DNA of 64,000 nt from Campylobacterota bacterium (GTDB lineage Bacteria; Babelota; Babeliae; Babelales; RVW-14), in NCBI GenBank assembly GCA_020633995.1, contig JACKCO010000003.1:124001-188000 (forward strand). Reading direction: 5' to 3'. Each line of letters opens with the position of its first letter. Positions within the stretch are counted from its first letter, which is position 1. The notes under the pieces are model-generated. The model was given only the letters and a program-made list of their open reading frames with translations, did not search any database and was not told where the DNA came from. This document shows positions 62,853 through 64,000 of the stretch, in pieces. The translations under genes and the position numbers were made by a program.

Positions 62853-63146
62853 ATGATTGCTCTAGAGCCAAAACATCTAAAAATCATTCAAGACATACTT
62901 GCACCATATCCATACAACTTTTACGCATACGGCTCACGCGTAAAGGGCACACATAAAAAATTTTCTGACCTGGACCTTTGTTTCAAAGAAAATATTTCTG
63001 ACAAAGAACTAACGGCCATAGAAACAGCACTGGAAGAATCTGACCTTCCCTTCACTGTTGATTTGATTAACTTCAATACATGCTCTAAAAACTTTCGCAA
63101 ACTCATAGAAGCTGATCTGATTCTTATCTCTGCAGATAAAAAATAG
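62853..63146 (+). CDS. Minimal nucleotidyltransferase, second module
   Basis: 97 residues. The GS-x10-DxD motif is intact (YGSRVKGTHKKFSDLDLCFK). The rest follows the MNT pattern (ESDLPFTVDLINFNTCSKNF). It resembles the nucleotidyltransferase at 3709-4011 at matching places (GSRxKGTHxxxSDxDL, then SDLPF versus SNIPY, VDLINFN versus VVDFNGVS), so the two modules are distant paralogues. It is the downstream gene of its pair. Confidence 0.82.
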   Translation: MIALEPKHLKIIQDILAPYPYNFYAYGSRVKGTHKKFSDLDLCFKENISDKELTAIETALEESDLPFTVDLINFNTCSKNFRKLIEADLILISADKK

Positions 63147-63286
63147 TCCCCCTTTCACGCAGCAATAAAAAAACACCAAATTGCTCATCAAAACGCATAA
63201 ATAAAATACTTTTTTCTTTTTAAAGGCTTTTTGGTATAGTTTTGGTCACTTGTCGTTTTCTACCCTCCAAGAAATGAAAGGTCATT

Positions 63287-64000
63287 ATGCACATTACCAT
63301 ACGTGTAAGGCAATTTTTTTTACTCGCAACACTGACAAGCACAATGCTATCCAGCAACGCTGTAGACGCAACGCAAGCCTGGCAACAACTTAAAGACCAC
63401 ACGGTCCAACTTAAAGATCAAATCAGTGATCGCGCACACGCAATCTACCATGACGGCCTGCTTGAGACATGCGCAAAACATGGTCATAGTAAGGCTGAGC
63501 AAACCGAACTTGCAACTGCAGCGCTCAAACTTCCACTCACTATAATCGCACGCCACCTTCACAGCGACAATGCTCATGGAGCATGCATCGCTGGAGCACT
63601 GGCAAATACCGTTTCACTGATCAACATTGGCGCTGCCCACTACAACAAAGATAGTCTGAGCCAGCCCTACTTTAAATATGCCAGTGCTGGCGTTGAGAGC
63701 ATCGACCTGCTTGCAAACATCAAGGGGATGTTCAGCTCATCACGCCGCCTTGATGAAGATGACGAACAGAAAAAAATTGAAGGCGTAAGCTATTTGCTTG
63801 ACACCTACCTGCTTTCTGCACTTGAGACCTGTTTGAGCGTTTTAAGCACGCACCAACTTGCCGAAGGTGAAATCAAGCGCGCGCACATGCTCCAAGGTCT
63901 TGAGCTCTTGACCAAGCAGCTCTCACACCTTATTGAATGCAAGGACAGCTCACTGCGTCTGCTGTGGGCCGCAAGCACGCTGGCAACCATAGGCATGCTC
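63287..64000 (+). CDS. Secreted helical protein, 3' end outside window
   Basis: Partial: 238 codons from the ATG at 63287 (AAAGG five bases upstream) stay open to the right edge. A likely -10 TATAGT is at 63235-63240. Residues ~7-27 form a signal peptide ending near SSNAVDA. The visible part is helical: GACIAGALANTVSLINIGAA, then YNKDSLSQPYFKYASAGVES, and LLTKQLSHLIECKDSSLRLL. This pattern resembles the N-terminal helical region of the second USP protein and of the ankyrin protein at 1-2984, so the missing C-terminal part may carry ankyrin repeats or an enzyme domain. Confidence 0.75.
   Translation, partial: MHITIRVRQFFLLATLTSTMLSSNAVDATQAWQQLKDHTVQLKDQISDRAHAIYHDGLLETCAKHGHSKAEQTELATAALKLPLTIIARHLHSDNAHGACIAGALANTVSLINIGAAHYNKDSLSQPYFKYASAGVESIDLLANIKGMFSSSRRLDEDDEQKKIEGVSYLLDTYLLSALETCLSVLSTHQLAEGEIKRAHMLQGLELLTKQLSHLIECKDSSLRLLWAASTLATIGML

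Overview
The window reads as a chromosome segment of a host-dependent, Gram-negative-type bacterium, most likely a member of Candidatus Dependentiae (TM6, class Babeliae). This is inference from gene content, not from a marker phylogeny. The grounds are many Sec-secreted proteins with eukaryote-like modules (ankyrin repeats, two ubiquitin-specific-protease domains, MIR- and tectonin-like modules, a caspase-like hydrolase), a short list of conserved housekeeping genes, genes for a KDO/lipid A outer membrane (kdsA, kdsC-like, lptC-like, lpxD, skp), a reduced type IV pilus cluster, and very tight packing with several convergent genes whose stop codons overlap. No phage, transposase, rRNA or CRISPR was found.

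Layout. 1-4.0 kb: the 5' part of a large secreted ankyrin protein (leftward), a spacer with palindromic repeats, and a HEPN/MNT pair. 4.2-17 kb: a rightward group of three secreted proteins, led by a 3011-residue mosaic (MIR-like, tectonin-like propeller, Tyr/Pro-rich linker, seven farnesoic-acid-methyltransferase-like beta domains, four ankyrin blocks) and a shorter paralogue. 17-25.8 kb: CCA-adding enzyme, tRNA-Ala, two hypothetical proteins, uvrB, a TipA-like MerR regulator with a textbook MerR promoter, a tandem pair of secreted paralogues, and an AbrB/Doc toxin-antitoxin. 25.8-33.7 kb: pheT, lspA, comF, leftward kdsC-like/lptC-like genes, a secreted alpha/beta hydrolase, a HAD phosphatase and a RecO-like gene. 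33.7-41.1 kb: a large MscS-family channel, then two secreted ubiquitin-specific proteases flanking a small lysine-rich secreted protein. 41.1-44.8 kb: tmRNA, rsmA, a secreted PhnZ-like HD protein, and an ankyrin protein bracketed by a 50-bp direct repeat. 44.8-53.2 kb: pilB, pilO-like, polysaccharide deacetylase, pilP-like and pilQ, then a caspase-like secreted protein, psd and a membrane protein. 53.4-62.4 kb: a rightward housekeeping run comM-acpS-herA-skp-lpxD-prs-pth-efp-nusB-kdsA. 62.4-64 kb: a second HEPN/MNT pair in reverse gene order and the start of another secreted protein.

Taken together, the window combines envelope building (lipid A/KDO, phosphatidylethanolamine, lipoprotein processing, pilus secretin) with a rich set of proteins that could act on a eukaryotic host. 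The points most worth following are the giant mosaic protein, the paired secreted deubiquitinases with the basic protein between them, the caspase-like protein, the unusually long tmRNA tag ending in AFA, the two HEPN/MNT modules of which one has lost its catalytic His, and the palindromic repeat family.
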